This document shows, piece by piece, positions 1 through 11,734 of a stretch of DNA of 64,000 nucleotides. Numbering within the stretch: the stretch's first letter is position 1; every line of letters begins with the position of its first letter. Source of the stretch: Pyxicephalus adspersus (taxonomy: Eukaryota; Chordata; Amphibia; Anura; Pyxicephalidae). The notes beneath the pieces were generated by a model that worked only from the letters and a program-made list of their open reading frames with translations, searched no databases and was not told the DNA's origin. The stretch is taken from NCBI RefSeq assembly GCF_032062135.1, contig NC_092859.1:67848722-67912721 (forward strand), given 5' to 3'. A program made the position numbers and the translations under genes.

Positions 1-780
1 CTGGTTGTTCCATCACACGTCAGTTTGTAGCAGATTTCAGGAACTCAACTATAAGATACTTACCAGATGGTATTGTACATCCTCCCTCCATCGGATCTAC
101 CCCTCTGTCTTAGATCACTGTTGGCAGTCCAATGATGGAGAGGGCTCATTTCTACATATATTTTAGTCCTGCCCAGCCATACGCCCATTCTGGATGTGGG
201 TTAGGGAGATACACAGTGCCAGAAGACCTGGTGTTCTTTCCTTTTCAACATAGCTCCCTTACATTTAGATTTAATAATACCTCAGTACTCAGACATTTGC
301 TGAATGCTGCCAACCATAAGCTCCTGTCCTCCCATAGCCCAGGGGTTTTGCATTATTATTGAAAAAAATGCTGATGGAAGATCTTACTGCAGGCCTCCAT
401 GATAGAAGTTTGAAAAGTTTGAAACCATGTGGTACTATTGGAAATCCAACTATACATGCTATTAAGAACACATATATCGCCTGAGTATATACCCTAAGTA
501 TGGGCGATATATGTGTTCCTAACAGGCAAAACCCAATGTGCTTGTTGTAAATTTCAGTAATGTACGTTCTCAAATATGCATGTACACCATGGTTTGACCT
601 TATGGATTTGGTATTATTCTATGTTTACTACACTGTAGAAAATGTGCACCAGTTGGATTGCTTTGTATCATAAAAACTGTGCTTGCTGTATATTGGTCAT
701 GTATCCCTTGAAGGTATCCTGTTACCCTTGTTTTGTTTTTTTATAATTAATGCAAAATTAAAAAATGTATTAAAAAGAAT
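1..780 (+). mobile_element. L1-type LINE, 3' end of ORF2 and 3' UTR (degenerate)
   Basis: Frame 2 from base 2 translates to the C-terminal end of an L1-type ORF2 protein. It shows an NYK-x-LTRWY segment near bases 44-70, then C-W-Q, then a GSFLHIF-stop-SCP segment, then RPFWMWV. This matches the family layout RWY...CWRC...GTxxHxFWxCP...FW. A stop codon sits where the family has the W of FWxCP, so the copy is dead. The element is cut off by the window start. After the coding part comes an AT-rich tail that fades out near base 780. The family match is from memory of L1 proteins and the right boundary is an estimate. Confidence 0.72.
467..517. repeat. Perfect 15-bp inverted repeat (hairpin)
   Basis: AACACATATATCGCC at 467-481 is exactly complementary to 503-517, with a 21-base loop. 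It lies in the tail of the L1 remnant. It could be a small insertion or a chance AT-rich palindrome, but the CG inside both arms argues against pure chance. Confidence 0.7.
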
Positions 781-980
781 AGGAGGTGAAGGTAAATCTT
801 CCACTAGGGACACATGTTAATGCCTTCTAACCCTTTATAGTACTTGTCTACCAGTTCAACACCATAGACGTTTGTGGGGCTATAATGTGCAGGTAGAGTC
901 AGGACAGAAGACTTGCAGCCAGTAGATGTAAACAATTGGTGGAGTGGCACTCATTAGATCTTGGTAACTGTTAATCTACT

Positions 981-1026
981 GTGTGTGTGTGTTGTGTGTG
1001 TGTGTGTGTGTGTGTGTGGGGGGGGT
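981..1026. repeat. (TG)n microsatellite followed by a G run
   Basis: Alternating TG with one slip, ending in a run of nine G. It lies in the last intron seen of JAKMIP2. Confidence 0.95.
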
Positions 1027-2425
1027 CATTAGGTCAGGGCAATTGGGAGGATAATTCACATTGCTCAAAAGATGGAGATGCCACTGCTTACTTTTCAAGA
1101 AAGCTGCCTGCATTTATTTACTCTGCCATAGCTGACATGGACAATCACATAATTAACAACATTTCTGATTAGTTCCCAGTGGTTAATGCAGATCCGAACT
1201 ATCAGTGTCACTATCTCTGCAAATGTTCAAAGCTAGCTAAAAAATATGGGAACATATATACATACAGATTTTAGACTAAAAGTGGTTAAAGCTTCCTCCA
1301 GCCATATACTTTTCTAAGGTTGGATAGCATAAGGAAGGATATACACCCCAGTAAAAGTTTACCTAGCTGTTTTGATGATATTTCTATGCTATTGTTGCAG
1401 TGACTACACAAGAACTAAAGGGACATCTTCTCAATGACAAAACAGTTTAACCTAATGATAATGTTTATCCAAAAGTTCAAAAATTAGGAGAGACAAGAAA
1501 TGTAAAAAAAGAAGTGGACAGCTGGGGTTTTTGAGGCAAAGTTGTATTTGGTGAATTATAATAAACAGCATATAGCACATGTTTTAGATTTTTAGAGTAC
1601 ATATAGTTTTTAGGTCCATCCCCAGTGTGTTAATCTGGGATGTTGGACCTACATACTAGAAATTATTATCCCTGGCTTAATCGGAAATGTAACAAAAAGC
1701 GGTATCGACTCATAACCCGACGCAGTTTGCCAATATTCTTCCTCAGAATATGCGAGCCGTGATTTAAAAATTGATATACAATTGATAAATAAAATACTTT
1801 AAACTATTGTCATACATAACTGCCCTTGTTATCATGACATTTTCAGCCTAATTACATTGTATTGTTATGGTGGGTTGCCTAAATCACAAAGTCTGAGCTA
1901 AAACTCTTGAGAAGTTCATGCTCATGTTGTCATGTGCAGGCGTGTGTGGGAAAGTTGAAACCGCTGGTTCCACACAGAGAGTAAAGAGATTTAGTAGTAA
2001 AATAGAAAGATATTTAAAAATGTCTTGTCTTTTTCCGACCATTTATTTGTCAAATTACTTTGTATATTAGTTGAATTGGGCTTAAGGATATTTTTAGACT
2101 GGCATTGAGGCTGCAGTGTGGTTACTGAATGCTCACATCCCTGAACTACTTCCTTGGGTGAGATGCTGCTTACCCATGGCAGCCTAATGAGAGAAAAAGG
2201 TGGTGACAGTGAACAGTTTAGTACTGCCCACTGTGAAATGTGCAAACGCTGGTAATGAACCCAGTGGTCGAGTGGCTTACAAGATGCCACCCGCCATCAG
2301 CCGCAAAGGAACTGCCTCATTCGGCTGTGGGTGTAATCATAACCTACAAAGAGAAGGTCAAGAATGGGCATGTATAAAAATCCAGCATGTCTGTATTTCA
2401 AAACACATTTATACTTTATACTTAC
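1027..2425. other. Presumed JAKMIP2 intronic/downstream DNA
   Basis: No gene is recognised. The tract holds an imperfect hairpin (TAGGTCCA at 1611-1618 pairs with 1644-1651, with an inner CCCCAG/CTGGG stem). It also holds a degraded copy, on the minus strand at about 1714-1747, of the CCTGAGGAAG...GCGTCGGG motif described under findings. Confidence 0.6.
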
Positions 2426-2572
2426 CATTTCTGCATTTTCTTTTGAAAGCACTTTAAGCTTCTCTTCCATTCGTTGTAGGGATTGCATTAGTTCATCATT
2501 TCTTTTAGTGAGGCACTTGTTCTTTTCCAGCAGAGGTTTGCATTGTTTTTCTGCTTCTCTGACTCTCCGCAG
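2426..2572 (-). CDS. JAKMIP2: JAKMIP2 coding exon (codons 313-361)
   Basis: This is a 147-base exon of Janus kinase and microtubule interacting protein 2. It begins after a TATATTTTCAG acceptor (CAG at 2575-2573) and ends before a GTAAGT donor at 2425-2420. The 49 codons start LRRVREAEKQCKPLLEKNKC and end KENAEM, a heptad-rich coiled-coil segment. It joins in phase 0 to the exon at 12859-12761, completing NEL|LRRVREAEKQ, where the human protein as I remember it has NELLKRVRETEKQ. It is the last exon in the window; the C-terminal half of the protein, including the hydrophobic tail known in this family, must lie beyond base 1. The paralogue JAKMIP1 fits less well. Confidence 0.93.
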
Positions 2573-4222
2573 CTGAAAATATATATATTGCAACATGATA
2601 TATAAAAAGATCTTTTATGAAAAAACCTAGATTCTATTTCAGTTTAAAGTAAAACAAGAATCAGTGAAAATACCCACTCCTTATATTTTTTAGGATTCCC
2701 TTGCAAAGCAGAAACAGGTAATACTCTTGGTCCTGACTCACTGACAAAGGTTTTTGTCTGAGCTCACCATGACTTTACATCAATGCACATCCACACTGTG
2801 TATACTAGGGAGTGGTCTCTCGGGATCACTTTTTTTAAATGGTCAGTCCACTTAAAAGTGGTATTTTAGTATAAGTAAAGTCAACAGGACTTCCTCATCC
2901 ACTGACTTCTATATTTTGGGGCTCAAGTGTTGAGATCCTTGTGCCATTTTTTCTGTTTACAAATCTTTCTGTTGCATTTTTCGTGGTATATAAAGAAACA
3001 AAAAGGTAAAACTAATAAAGAATTGACATAGTAAATTTGCTTAATTGAGATGGGTAAAAGTGCTTGAAGGGTAACTTAAGATGTATATACTAAGTAGACA
3101 TGGATAACTGTACTGAGCAGTGTACTATGTACAAAGTGTTAAGTATATGTAAATGGTTATATTTGCTGCTTCTAGGTGCCAAACTGAGATTCTGCAGAAC
3201 CAAGGTATGGTGTTACAAGAGGATACAAGACTTAAAAAGGATATTAAAGGTGGTGAAATTAGTGGCTCAATAAATAAAACTACATATAGTAAGAAAGAAA
3301 CTCTGCTTTATAGAAATTGGTTTATCCATGAAATACTATAAAGACTTTAGAACACACATCCATAATTTTTTCTCCTACCTGACCTGAGACAACCTAATAC
3401 ATAACACCAATGGTCACAGAGCTATAAAAAATTTCAGTATATTATTGCTGACTGAAAGCAGAACTATACTCACATAACCTCCAGCAAACCAATTTTACTG
3501 ATGAAACTTTCTATTTTCTTGCTTGTCTTGCCTGCCAGTGAAGTTCAACTAATACAGCTTCCTGAGATGGCGTGGCAACAATGCACCACTGCTCCTGAAT
3601 TTAGAACAGGGTTGCTAGTTTTAAGATGATTTTTCCTTATACTACAATGGAATAAAAAAAGGCTGAAAGGGCCATAGCTATTGGCATTAGCACTGCTGTG
3701 TCATACAAGCCTGCAGCTTGTCTATCGGCATCTACACTCAGCCCGAGTGCTTTATAAATTTACACATTACCTCTGTTGTGAGTGAATCCTCCCACAGTGA
3801 AATACTGTGTCTGGGAAGAGAAGCATATGAGACACAAGTAGAAGGGAATTTGTTTCAATCAGGGAAGGTACAGGGAGTTTTTTTGTTTCCTTTATAAGTT
3901 TTTTGCATCCTATAGTAACTGGATTTTGTAATTGTTTAGATTATTTTCCAGGAACTTTCAGTTGTACTTTAAAAAACTGTTTCAGGATTCAAGAATTCAA
4001 CCAATGCAGAGGGGTTTTGGCCTTACAAAATGCTTGTGTGTAACATAATATTACATTTAAATGCAAACATTATCATAGGATACAGTATACAGCCCTATTT
4101 GCTGGGGGGTGTTCAAAAAAAGCATATTAGGCTGGCAAAACTTATGGATATAGTAGACATGGATTTCAAGATACTAGAACTTACAGGCTTTTTGTTTAAT
4201 AATAGCAACCAACCTTTAATTG
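2573..4222. other. JAKMIP2 intron, no recognised feature
   Basis: AT-rich DNA between the exon at 2572 and the transposon starting at 4223. The short open frames here show no family resemblance and have no splice context. Confidence 0.6.
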
Positions 4223-4429
4223 CACTGGGGAATGCATTTTTTGTTAAGTTAGATCTTACACTTGTTCTTTACTATTTTTTGGGTGGTGAATCCGGAAATG
4301 ACCCCAGTTTTTTGCTATCACATCCAGTTTTTATGATATGGGGTACCCTCCAGCTTTGTCAAAAAACATATACATTTTACATACATCGAAAAAATAATGA
4401 AATAATAACTTGAATGTACTGTTTATTTG

Positions 4430-4914
4430 CATTTCTTTTGTTCATACAAAGGATATACATACATCCCATCTACCCTGATACTGTCCTTCCATGACCTTCA
4501 AATCTTGGTAAAATTGTTCACCTTGCTCATCACTGACTGCACCAAGGTTTTACAGGAAGTTAGAAAGATGGCTATGCAGAAAATGCACTTTGATGCTCAT
4601 AATGCAACCAAGCATTTTGTAGCCCTCCAAGAGTTTCTGGATTTCTGGATGTACACAATTTTTTGTACATATTTGCTCGTGTGTTTCTAAGAAAGTCCTT
4701 GACAATGGTGTTGAATGATAACCAAGCATTCTTATCGACTTCTGACATTGTCCTGATGAAATGTTCATCTTTGATGAGCTGAAGAATCTGTGGACCATCA
4801 AACACACTGGCCTTTTTTTTTCTGCTTTTTTTCTGCTAACTGCTTCATCAGACCCAGTTTCATGTGCAGAGGTGGGAATATAATATTCTTTCTATCAACA
4901 AGTGGCTCATGTAC
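4430..4914 (-). pseudogene. Copy A transposase-like protein, C-terminal fragment
   Basis: The minus-strand frame 4805-4572 reads MFDGPQI, then KDEHFI, NAWLSF and an FLRNTRA segment, followed in another frame by MSIKVHFLHSHL. Upstream, at 4914-4840, is LVDRKN with PPLHMKLGLMKQ. The same blocks occur in the same order in copies B, C and D. Several frameshifts and a premature end show it is not functional. The SDEQGERFHQD block, with the candidate catalytic glutamate, is damaged here: the sequence near 4530-4510 still suggests VSDEQGEQF. Confidence 0.75.
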
Positions 4915-6151
4915 AGGAACAGCAAAAGGGAGGAAATTTGTGAATTTAATATAAGATAATTTTATGGTACATTTTATAGAAGCCCCAACTAGAAATGATA
5001 CTCTGCTGGACCTAGTTCTTTCTAACAATGAAGATTATACCAAATGTGCATATAAAAGATAATCTGGGTAGCAGTGACCATAATATGATTTCATTTAATG
5101 TAAGTTGTAAACAGGAAGAAAAAACAGGAAAGATAAAAACATTTAATTTTAAGAGAGCAAAGTTTCCATCATTAAGGGCGGCTCTCTGTGACTTCGACTG
5201 GGAGACAATATTGTCCTCAAAGAACACAGAACAGAAATGGGAATGTTTGAAGTCTGTTCTACAAAAGCACACTGACAAATATATTCCAATGGGTAATACA
5301 TTTAGGAGGCTAAAATTAAAACCTATGTGTCTCACAGCTGATGTTAAAAAAGCCATAAGGAACAAGAAAAGGGCATTCCAAAAATTTAAAAAGGAAGGAT
5401 CACCTTCATTGTTTGAAAACTATAAAGAATATAACAAAAGATGAAAAATGGAGATAAAATGTGCAAAACTTCAAAATGAAAGAGAGATTGCAAAGGAAAG
5501 TATGGTAAACCCCAAAAAGCAAAAAAAAAAAGTTAAGATCTGAACATGAAGGTTCCTTAAAGGATGTCGCTAGGTCCAAACTCATCTCAGCAAAAGTTGT
5601 CAAACAAATTTACTCTCTTTTTATGAGGAAGTAAGTAAACAGGTAGACAGTCGAATAGCAGTTGATATAGTGTACTTGGACTTTGCTAAAGCATTCGACA
5701 CTGCACCCCACAGATGGTTCATTTTCAAGTTAGAGTCATTAGGTTTAGAAAAGTCAAACAGTAAATGGATAGAGAACTGGCTTAAAGACCGCATTCAAAG
5801 AGTTGTAATTAATTTATACTCTGAATAGTCTAAGGGTATTAGTGGTGTACCCCAGGGTTCAGTGTTGGGACCTTTACTGTTTAAAATCTTTATAAATGAT
5901 ATAGAGTTTGGAATCAAAAGTACCATTTCTGTGTTTGCAGATGACACCAAACTATGTAATGGAATTAGGTCCATACAGGATGTCTATAATCTACAAGCAG
6001 ACCTGGATGTAGCCAAGTGGCAAATTACATTTAATATAAATAAATGTAAAGTTATGCACTTGGGGGCTAACAACATGCATTCTTCATACTGTCTACGGGG
6101 AATACATTTGGGGGAGTCAGAAATGGAAATCTGGGGGTTCTGGTAGATCAT

Positions 6152-9100
6152 TCTGAACTGCTCTTTCATCAAACCATCTCTGACTAAATCATCATATTCT
6201 ACTCCTGGAGCTCACCAAGCCTAGAAGCCTTACTTTACCCGTTATTACAGGACTCGCTCTCATAAACTTCAGTTTGCCCCATTGTTTACTGTACGCATAT
6301 GGTTCGCAGTTATCTGTTAAAATGTATTATTCACCCTGCACTCTCTTTTCTGGCACTACTCTATGTGCTCCCCAGCCCGATAACTTATTGCCCCTGATTC
6401 ATCAAGCAAAATTGGATTATCGCTCGCGCATTCGAATTAGCGATCCGGAATCGTACGCGGTCGCGCTATTCAGCAACTGAAAAAGCTCGCGCACGGAGCC
6501 ACGCTTATCCGACAGCTTTTTACTGGCGATCTTGCATTAAAAGTCACTGTTCCCCTAAAAAATCATTCTTTCTAATGGCACACACATTACCCATGAGGCG
6601 AGTGTACGCGCATACTCGAGTCCGGACCGCGGTAATCCGCGATCGATGGCCGCGCGTACGTTCGCGCTTCCAGCGAGCGCGGATTTCATTGATGTATCAG
6701 GGGCATTGTCTCGCTGCTCCTCCACTCTACTGATTTCTCTCTTTTTGCTCCTGCACCTTTATTCTCTACTCATACTTTCTGGTGACATCTTACCCAACCC
6801 TGGTCCCCCACACAGCCTCTCTCTTCCATACACTCTCAGCAAGACACTTCCTTCTCCTAACCTCATCCTCATTCACCCTACCCATAAGTTCTTACCCCCT
6901 CTCTCTGGCAGTCTATGGGATGCCAGATTGGTTGTCAATAAATTATCCTCCATACACATCCTTCTCCTTTCTAAATCACTCAACTTCCTGGCTCTCACTG
7001 AAACTTGGCTTTCCTCCTCGGACTCTGCCTCTGCTGCTGCTGTCTCCTATAGAGGCCTGAACTTCACACACACCCCTAGACCTGGTAACAGAGTAGGGGG
7101 TGGTGTGGGTCTCATTCTCTCACCTAACTGTACATACAGAGTCCTTCATACCCCGCCCTTTCTCATTTTCACCACTTTTGAAGTCCACTCTGTCTGTCTC
7201 TTCAGCCCCTTAACCTTCATTGTTGCTGTTGTTCTCCGACCCCCCCACCCAGTATCACAATTTTTGGATAAATTTGCCTCTTGACTCCCACACATTCTTT
7301 CCCATGACCTGCCCACCCAGTTAAACCACTCTCTTTGCTTCGCTCTGGATAAAGTTGCCCCTGCCAACTTCCGCTACCCTCCCCCTGCCAACCCCTGTCC
7401 CTGGCACAACAATCACATGCAGCTGAGCGCAAGTGGAGAAAATCTGGCCCCGGCCCTGAATTCATGGACTACAAAGCCAAGCTACAAAGCTTTAACACTG
7501 AACTCACTGTCACCAAGCAAAATTATTTCTTCGCTGTCATTTCCTCCCAAGCTTCCAACCCACGCAACCTCTTGTCAACAACTGACTCCCTACTAAACCC
7601 CACATCTGCTCCCGCCACAACAACCTTCTCTTCTCAAGACATTGCCACCTACTTTAGAGATAAATAGACAAAATCAGACATGATGTCTCTGCTCACCGAG
7701 CCACTCCAACCATATCCACCATTTCCACCTGTAAATCATCACTGGCCTCCCTCAGCCCTGTTACTGTATCTAGTACCTGTCCGCTTCACCCAATTCCCTC
7801 TGATCTACTCCGTGCCTATTCCTCCACCCTGGCCCCTGCCCTAACCAAACTATTCAACCTCTCCCTTTCTAACTTTCAAACATGCCAAAATTCTCCGTAT
7901 CCTGAAGAAACCCTTACTGGACCCCTCCCTACCCTCTAACTACCATCCTATCTCCCTCCTCCCACGTCTCCAAACTTCTTGAAAGCTTTGTCTACATATG
8001 TCCACAAAAGACTCACCGATTTCCTGAGCACCAACTCTCTCCTTGACCCCTTCCAGTATGGTTTTCCAGCTGCCCATTCCACTGAAACAGCCCTTACCTC
8101 ATCAGAGCTAAGTCTCAAGGCAACTTTTCCCTCTTTCTTCTCCTTGATCTTTCCTCCGCTTTTGACACTGTTGATCACCCCCTTCTAATACAAATCATGC
8201 ACTTCATTGGTATCAGTGACACTGCTATCTCTTGGTTTGCTTCCAGGCTGTCTGACCGCTCCTTTAAAGTTTCTTTCAACGGTAACTCCTCCTCACCCAC
8301 TCTCCTCCCTGTTGGTGTTCCCCCAAGGAGACCGGGGACCTTGGACCAGTTCTCTTTTCTCAGTACACCTCCTCTCTAGGTGGTCTCATATCCTTCTTTG
8401 GCTTACAGTACCATCTGTATGCTGATGATACTCAAATCTATCTGTCCACCCCTGACTTGTCTCCTTCAGTCCTGGATAAGGTCTCATGCTACCTGTCAGC
8501 CATATCATCATGGATGTCTGACAGATATCTGAAACTAAACCTGGATAAAATAGAATTCATCATCATCCCCTCCTCAAATTCGAAATCTCCCCGACATATT
8601 TTTAATTGTTAACAACACTGTTATTCGGCCCTACCCTCAGACACATTGTCATGGCGTCAACTTTGACTCTGCCCTCTCATTTACTCCCCATATTCAGAAC
8701 ATTTCCAGGTCCTGTCTATTTCATATATGCAACATCTCCAAAATCCGCCCCTACCTGCCCCCAGAGACCACAAAACTCCTTGTACATGCTCTTATCATCT
8801 CTCGTCTGGACTACTGTAACCTACTCCTCTCTGGTATTCCAGTAATCTGACTCTATCCTCTACAATCTATTATGAAAGCTGCAGCCAAACTCATCCATCC
8901 TTCCCACCGTTTCTCTTTCGCTGCATCTCTTTGCAGTTCTCTGCACTGGCTTCCATTTCACCTTAGAATCAAATTCAAGCTCCTGTGCTTTGCCTTCAAA
9001 TCCCTACACAGTTCTTGTCCCACTTACATTTCTGACCTGGTAAAAAAATACTCCCCCAGCTGCTCTCTCCGCTACCCCAATGACATTCAACTGGCTTCCT

Positions 9101-9479
9101 CACTCATAAGCTCATCACATTCTTGGCTACAAGACTTTTCTAGAGCTGCCCCAATTCTCTGGAACACTCTTCCCCGTCCTTTTCGGCTTGCTCCTTTTTG
9201 CTCATTTAAAAGAGCACCGAAAACCCATTTTTTCAAACTTGCCTACCCATCTTCTTTACTTTGAAACCGTCACTATTTCATACCACTGCATAACTCCCAT
9301 CCTTCTGTGTGTGAAATTTCCCCACCTACTAGATTGTAAGCTCTTCGGGCAGGGTCCTCTCCTCCAGTGTAACTGTCTGTAGTTGTTTGTCATTTGCAAC
9401 TACTATTTAATGTTCAGCGCTGCATAATATGTTGGTGCTATATAAATCCTGTTTATTAATATTAATAATAATAATAATA
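6152..9479 (+). mobile_element. L2-clade LINE, nearly full length, degenerate
   Basis: The element is inserted in the CR1. ATCAT flanks both sides (6147-6151 and 9480-9484), although the right copy abuts the (AAT)n tail. Removing it rejoins the CR1 reading GGTAGATCAT-AGACTTAATAAC. Domains in order: a hydrophobic leader ending SGDILPNPGP (6778-6807), an endonuclease region with LNFLALTETWLSS (near 6985-7025), reverse transcriptase pieces (GVP near 8310, [10 protein letters not shown] at about 8417-8446), and a C-terminal region ending near 9264. The 3' end AGATTGTAAGCTCTTCGGGC...GCTATATAAATCCTG plus (AAT)n is the L2 signature. Many frameshifts and stops; inactive. A MITE interrupts it at 6390-6704. 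Confidence 0.86.
6390..6704. mobile_element. PIF/Harbinger-like MITE, copy 1
   Basis: The terminal inverted repeats are GCCCCTGATTCATCA at 6390 and TGATGTATCAGGGGC ending at 6704. An ATT duplication flanks it (6387-6389 and 6705-6707). The interior is CpG-rich for this window (CGCGATCGATGGCCGCGCG near 6640). A second copy at 27229-27503 shares both ends and the GATCGATGGCCGCGCGTACG block. A 3-base target site and a GGGGC-type end fit PIF/Harbinger, but no transposase is present to prove it. Confidence 0.82.
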
Positions 9480-10993
9480 ATCATAGACTTAATAACAGCA
9501 TGCAATGCCAAGCTGCATTTGCTAAAACTAGTAAAGTAGTTTCTTGTATTAAAAGAGGAATAGATTGCAGAGATGGAGATATTATCCTGCCCGTGTACAA
9601 AGCATTGGTCAGACCACATCTGGAATATGCAGTCCAGTTTTGGGCACCAGTTCACAAAAAGGACATTGCGGATTTGGAGAGCGTGCAGAGAAGGGCAACT
9701 AAACTAATACAAGGAATGGAGGAGCTCAGCTATGAGGAGAGATTAGCTGAACTGAATCTATTCTCCCTTGAGAAGAGACGTATAAACGGGGATCTATTTA
9801 CCCTGTATAAATATATAAATGGTCTATATAGAGAACTCTCTTCCCCATTATTCACTTTGAGATCATTACAAAGAACAACAAGAGGGCACTCTTTGCGTCT
9901 GGAGGAAAAGAAGTTTAAGCTCCGGATAAGGAAGGGATTGTTCACTGTAAGGCCTGTGAAAATGTGGAATCGGCTCCCTCAGGAAGTAGTTTCAGCAACT
10001 ACTATAGATTGCTTTAAGAAAAAGCTGGATGTTTTTCTAGAAGCACAGAATATAACTGGGTATAAAGGCTTTAAAGTAAAGATAGCAGAAACTGTTGATC
10101 CAGGGAATATCCTATTGTCTTCATGGAATCAGGAAGGAATTTTTCCCCTGTTGAAGCAAATTGTACCAGGGGTTTTTTTTTTGCCTTCCTCTGGACCAAC
10201 TATGTCTTATAGGGTTCTATATCCGAGCTATGTTTATTTCCCTAGTGGTTGAACTTGATGAATTTATGCCTTTTTTCAACCTAACCCACTATGTAACTAT
10301 GTAGAATGTTTACATCGCCTTGCTTTATGGCAGATCTTTGGAGGCCATTGCTTTCCACCCAATGCCTCTCACGAGCTCAGCTGTCCCACATGCACAGATA
10401 ACAGGAAAATTTGGTGTATCCGCGTTGCTGACCAAGAATGAAGCATACCATTTTAAGGTCAACACAGATGACCCCAATTGTGTTGGTGATATTGCAAAAA
10501 CTCAATGACTCTCTGCATGTCTGCATGTTCTTCACAAAGAGAAACTGAATGGCCAATTGGGACTTACCCAAATATATTGCCATTGTGAAGGCGGACACAC
10601 TTTAAGTTTGGCTTTGAGCTATCGATGAATAGTTCCCATTCAATTGAATTATAGATTGGAATTCCCAATTCCTCCATTAAACCAGGTATGTTATGACAAT
10701 ACACAAAGCCACTGTCAGTTCTAAAGTACTGCAGAAATGCAATTGCGCTGGTTCGAAAGTACTAAATCTTCGTTCTTTTTTCAAGTAAGTTTTTCTCACG
10801 CAGTCTCGATGCTAAGTTGTGAAGCCTTCTTTGATAGTCCCAAATCACTTAACTCATGCTGATCAAATCCCTTACGAACAATGTCCTCTTCATCATTGTT
10901 GTCACCCAGGTCATCACCATAATCATTTTCTTCAAGATAGGGTAGTGTAACGAAAACCGCCACTGGTCATAGAGTCGATGGTAGACTAGGATA

Positions 10994-11347
10994 CTATATG
11001 TTACATTTTTTTTTCTTGTTATATCCTGAAGTTTTCACTATACAAAAATAACAGTCACTGAAATGATCTCCTGGCTCTCGACAAACCATAGGTATACCAA
11101 AAGGCATCTTATCACCTGTTCCCCTTTTCCACATCTGTAAACCCTCAACACACTGTTTGCACACCTTATACGGAGTCCAAAATTTATCTTGATCACCAAG
11201 TTTAACTTTGAAATATGCTAAATAGGCTTGCTCTACAAATGTGCTGATGTTCGCCCTTTGACTGGGAATGGTGAAACTGCCACAGATATAACAAAATGAA
11301 TCAGGGTTGTTTAGGCACTTACGACGAGAAGCAGCAGAGCCAGACAT
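10994..11347 (-). pseudogene. Copy A transposase-like protein, N-terminal zinc-finger part
   Basis: The methionine at 11347-11345 opens MSGSAASRRKCLNNPDSFCY, directly followed by ICGSFTIPSQ. Later come a VCKQC pair, the KMPFGIPMV block and a DHFSDCYFC pair. The spacing of Cys pairs suggests a zinc-binding N-terminal domain. The frame breaks after about 118 codons, near 10994, and more family sequence continues in other frames to 10305. In copy C the same start codon is kept. The methionine used here is the one shared with copies C and D; the frame itself stays open further upstream to 11464. Confidence 0.78.
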
Positions 11348-11734
11348 GATCTGAAAGAAAGGAAATAAGTGTGTAAGTAGAAAAATATTTTTTTTTTTCA
11401 CTACGTAGAGCAGCGCACAACCTCTGACCACACTGTCTTCCGTGTAAATAAATAGCCTATACAAAATCCACGCTACAGTAATCGCATTAATATAAGCGGT
11501 AGAGAAAAAACCTGAGGTGATAGAAGAAAACTAACTGCACTTTCAGAATCAGCTTACCTATTTTAGTGTAAAAAAGCTAAAAAATTGAAGTCAACAAAAA
11601 ATGTGTTCAAAATTGTTCCCCAGTGTTATTAGTGTGATTATTCAAATGAAATCTGAATGGTTGGACATTGCAACAGTTCTTGCACTGACAAATGCATTAT
11701 AGACACCCTCCGCTCAAGTTCATGTTTAGGTTCC

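Larger units (their letters stand above)
4915..10304 (+). mobile_element. CR1-clade LINE, 5'-truncated, interrupted by an L2
   Basis: It starts inside the endonuclease domain (LLDLVLSNNEDY near 5010-5040, then GSSDHNMISF near 5068-5098). It continues with the reverse transcriptase (VYLDFAKAFDTAPH, then GVPQGSVLGPLLF near 5845, then FADDTKL near 5935 with the catalytic D-D pair). It resumes at 9485 with the C-terminal part (YKALVRPHLEYAVQFWAP, then LESVQRRATKLI). It ends in CTATGTAACTATGTAG, typical of CR1 tails. A stop at 5826 and frameshifts near 5030 and 5450-5640 make it inactive; the N-terminal part of the reverse transcriptase is missing between about 5600 and 5640. It sits inside copy A of the unclassified transposon. 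Confidence 0.88.
4223..11625 (-). mobile_element. Unclassified DNA transposon, copy A, split by a nested LINE
   Basis: The outer ends are CACTGGGGAA at 4223 and, inverted, GTTCCCCAGTG ending at 11625. Both are followed inward by a TTTTTTGTT block. The coding strand is minus: the N-terminal part lies at 11347-10305 and the C-terminal part at 4914-4430. Between them sits a 5.4-kb CR1 LINE. Joining 4914 to about 10301 restores the order seen in copy C (26178-28664), which has no LINE there. Copies A and C are clearly one subfamily. No convincing target-site duplication could be read at the ends. The superfamily is not identified: CAC termini occur in CACTA/CMC and Transib elements, but that alone is weak evidence. 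Confidence 0.75.

Noticed and set aside
4030..4413. 127-codon plus-strand open frame
   Set aside because: It crosses the left end of transposon copy A at 4223 and has no family resemblance or splice context.
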